Below are positions 62,444 to 64,000 of a stretch of DNA of 64,000 nucleotides, piece by piece. The notes below the pieces were generated by a model. It did no database searches. It was given only the letters and a program-made list of their open reading frames with translations, and was not told where the DNA came from. The first letter of the stretch is position 1; each line of letters begins with the position of its first letter. This DNA is from an uncultured Clostridia bacterium (GTDB lineage: Bacteria > Bacillota > Clostridia > Christensenellales > Borkfalkiaceae): assembly GCA_959605945.1 (NCBI GenBank), contig CAUHGY010000001.1, positions 4,998 to 68,997 on the forward strand. Direction: 5' to 3'. Both the position numbers and the translations under genes were made by a program.

Positions 62444-63646
62444 ATGAAAAAAAATTTTTCTGTAATTTTTATTTTTTTGGCCTTTGCATTTACGATTAGC
62501 TGTTTTTCTGTATTCAGTACAAATAAAGTCAGCGCTGATGCTTATGCCGAAACTGTAACCGATGAACAAGTAGGCGGAATAAAAAGCAAGTCAGCATATC
62601 TTATGGATGCAGAAAGCGGTTCGGTTATTTTTGCGCACGATGAAAATAAAAGACTTCCGATCGCAAGTATGTGCAAAATTATGACGCTTCTTTTGTGTTT
62701 TGAAGATATGGATGCGGGAAATATTTCCTTAGAAGATACGATTACCGTAAGCGAAAATGCCGGGGGCATGGGCGGCTCGCAGATATTTCTCGATAAGAAT
62801 GCCGATTACAAGGTCGGTGATCTTATTAAAGGTATAGTAGTTGCTTCCGCAAACGATGCAAGCGTAGCAATGGCAGAACAGATTTGCGGATCTGAACAGG
62901 CTTTCGTTGATAAAATGAATGAAAAAGCTGCCGAATTAGGCATGAGTAACACAGTTTTCGTGAATTGTACCGGGTTACCTGAAGCAGGTCAATTTTCATG
63001 CGCAAAGGACGTTGCCGTTATGTTTTCAAACCTTTTAAAACATGAAGATTATTTTAGATATTCCGGTATCTGGATGGATGAGATAAAACATTCCGATGGC
63101 AGAATAACGCAAATATCAAATACAAACAAACTTATAAGATTTTATGAAGGCTGTGACAGCGGGAAAACGGGTTATACTTCGGAAGCCGGGCACTGTCTTG
63201 CAGCAAGCGCAAAAAGAAACGGTATGAGACTGATATCGGTTGTCGTGGCTTCGCCGGACAGCAAGACGAGATTTAAAGAAGTATCGTCTATGTTTAATTT
63301 CGGGTTTGCCAACTATGTAAACAAAATTATCGTTGACGATAAAAAGCCGCTTGAACTCAAGGTAGAGGTAGCCGGCGGAAAAAAAGACACTGTTCAGGTT
63401 GTTGCCGAAAAACCTTTTTATCTGTTTTCAGCCAAAAACGATAAGAGAAGCGTTGAAATAGATTTTATTCCCGAAAGCACTGTAAAAGCACCTGTTATAA
63501 AAGGCGATACTGTTGGCTATATCGTTATTTATGAGAATAACAAAGAGATCGGCAGAGTGAACGTTTTGTCAAATGAAGATATAGAAGCCGCAACCTACTT
63601 CGATGCCGTTTACGATATTATTAAAAACTGGTCGTTGGTTTCTTAA
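62444..63646 (+). CDS. dacF: D-alanyl-D-alanine carboxypeptidase (DacF/PBP5 type)
   Basis: A 400-residue penicillin-binding protein trimming D-Ala from peptidoglycan pentapeptides. It starts with a signal peptide (MKKNFSVIFIFLAFAFTISC and on, to about residue 32), then S11 peptidase motifs: SxxK as SMCK (75-78), SxN as SAND near 137 and KTG as GKTGYT near 244. A C-terminal PBP5-like domain follows (about 295-400); a terminal amphipathic anchor is not obvious. Ribosome site GGAGG. DacF acts on spore cortex in Bacillus, which would suit a sporulator, though vegetative use is equally possible. The Cys in SMCK is an unusual residue. Confidence 0.88.
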   Translation: MKKNFSVIFIFLAFAFTISCFSVFSTNKVSADAYAETVTDEQVGGIKSKSAYLMDAESGSVIFAHDENKRLPIASMCKIMTLLLCFEDMDAGNISLEDTITVSENAGGMGGSQIFLDKNADYKVGDLIKGIVVASANDASVAMAEQICGSEQAFVDKMNEKAAELGMSNTVFVNCTGLPEAGQFSCAKDVAVMFSNLLKHEDYFRYSGIWMDEIKHSDGRITQISNTNKLIRFYEGCDSGKTGYTSEAGHCLAASAKRNGMRLISVVVASPDSKTRFKEVSSMFNFGFANYVNKIIVDDKKPLELKVEVAGGKKDTVQVVAEKPFYLFSAKNDKRSVEIDFIPESTVKAPVIKGDTVGYIVIYENNKEIGRVNVLSNEDIEAATYFDAVYDIIKNWSLVS

Positions 63647-63741
63647 TCGAAAACAGCTGCAGCGGAAAATTTATTTTATAGGCGATTTATATTATAACCA
63701 TAAATTAACCGACTTATAAATAAATTATATCCCGCCTTCCA

Positions 63742-63770
63742 TTGCATTTTATAAGATTTTTTGATAAAAT
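63742..63770 (+). promoter_or_regulatory. Promoter of lysA
   Basis: TTGCAT (63742-63747), 17-base spacer, TAAAAT (63765-63770), 26 bases before the lysA ATG. Confidence 0.6.
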
Positions 63771-63796
63771 AAATAAAAAAGGCATGGAAGCTGGAT

Positions 63797-64000
63797 ATGA
63801 ACGCAAGAGAAACTTTGAAAATAAACAGTTACGGAAGGTTGGAAATAGGCGGAGCGGACGTATTGGATTTAAAAAAACAATACGGCACTCCGCTTTATGT
63901 TATTGATCGCCGTCATGTTGAAAATATGTGCGGTATTTACAGGGATACCTTGAAAAAAGAATACGGAGACGGAATGGTAGCTTATGCATCCAAAGCCTTC
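63797..64000 (+). CDS. lysA: Diaminopimelate decarboxylase, N-terminal 68 residues
   Basis: The frame runs off the window end. The start (MNARETLKINSYGRLEIGG), QYGTPLYVIDRRHVE and the PLP-binding YASKAF at the last six residues match LysA, the final enzyme of lysine biosynthesis from meso-diaminopimelate. The PLP lysine would be Lys66. GGAAG lies about 8 bases before the ATG. Alternative PLP barrel decarboxylases (ornithine/arginine) are less likely given the sequence around YGTPLYV. Confidence 0.85.
   Translation, partial: MNARETLKINSYGRLEIGGADVLDLKKQYGTPLYVIDRRHVENMCGIYRDTLKKEYGDGMVAYASKAF

Overview
The window is a gene-dense, AT-rich chromosomal segment of a spore-forming, low-GC Firmicute. 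It most likely comes from an anaerobic member of the Clostridia; nothing here fixes the genus. Support: a 28-codon spoVM gene at the place it holds next to rpe in Bacillus/Clostridia, T-box riboswitches, short-form HisG with HisZ, a ferredoxin-dependent 2-oxoacid oxidoreductase, a Re-citrate-synthase-like protein, AGGAGG ribosome sites and many ATGA/GTGA stop-start overlaps. Almost every gene is on the + strand; only an alcohol-dehydrogenase-like gene and inorganic pyrophosphatase are on the - strand, each facing a strong bidirectional terminator. No tRNA, rRNA, IS, prophage, CRISPR or origin was seen.

Layout. 1-6.4 kb: translation/replication operon priA(end)-def-def-fmt-rsmB-rlmN-rsgA-rpe-spoVM, with a tandem def duplication and without the prpC/prkC pair often found there. 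6.5-13.6 kb: a zinc-site-degenerate dehydrogenase (-), rpmE, a DUF1385-PrmC fusion, prfA, an aspartate-type aminotransferase and a Re-citrate-synthase-like enzyme. 13.6-21.3 kb: a small P-loop protein, thrC, trpS, a DUF5685/J-like/membrane trio, rlmD, an orphan gene and an HD hydrolase, followed by about 0.8 kb with no recognisable gene. 22-24.8 kb: MFS transporter plus FGGY kinase.

24.8-38.6 kb is the most unusual region. Two T-box leaders, with specifiers read as GUA (Val) and CUC (Leu), precede (i) a MACS-type acyl-CoA synthetase and an amidohydrolase, and (ii) a LeuA-like protein lacking the catalytic motifs but keeping the leucine-sensing domain, a TIM-barrel/acyl-CoA-synthetase fusion, branched-chain aminotransferase, a ParA-like ATPase, a four-subunit VOR-type 2-oxoacid:ferredoxin oxidoreductase, a cupin regulator and another acyl-CoA synthetase. 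I infer a tRNA-charging-controlled route that converts branched short-chain fatty acids to acyl-CoA, then by reductive carboxylation to 2-oxoacids, then to branched-chain amino acids.

38.7-47 kb: a complete histidine operon hisZGDCBHAF-IE plus PHP-type histidinol phosphatase. 47-50 kb: small XRE regulator, split CHR (chromate) transporter and MFS transporter. 50.5-54.3 kb: a second CoA-ligase cluster (PaaK-type ligase, tandem-ACT protein, amidohydrolase, aminotransferase). 54.4-64 kb: ppa (-), Sfp-type phosphopantetheinyl transferase, RlmI-like methyltransferase, Mrp/NBP35 ATPase, GH20 and GH106-like glycosidases, a D,D-carboxypeptidase and the start of lysA.
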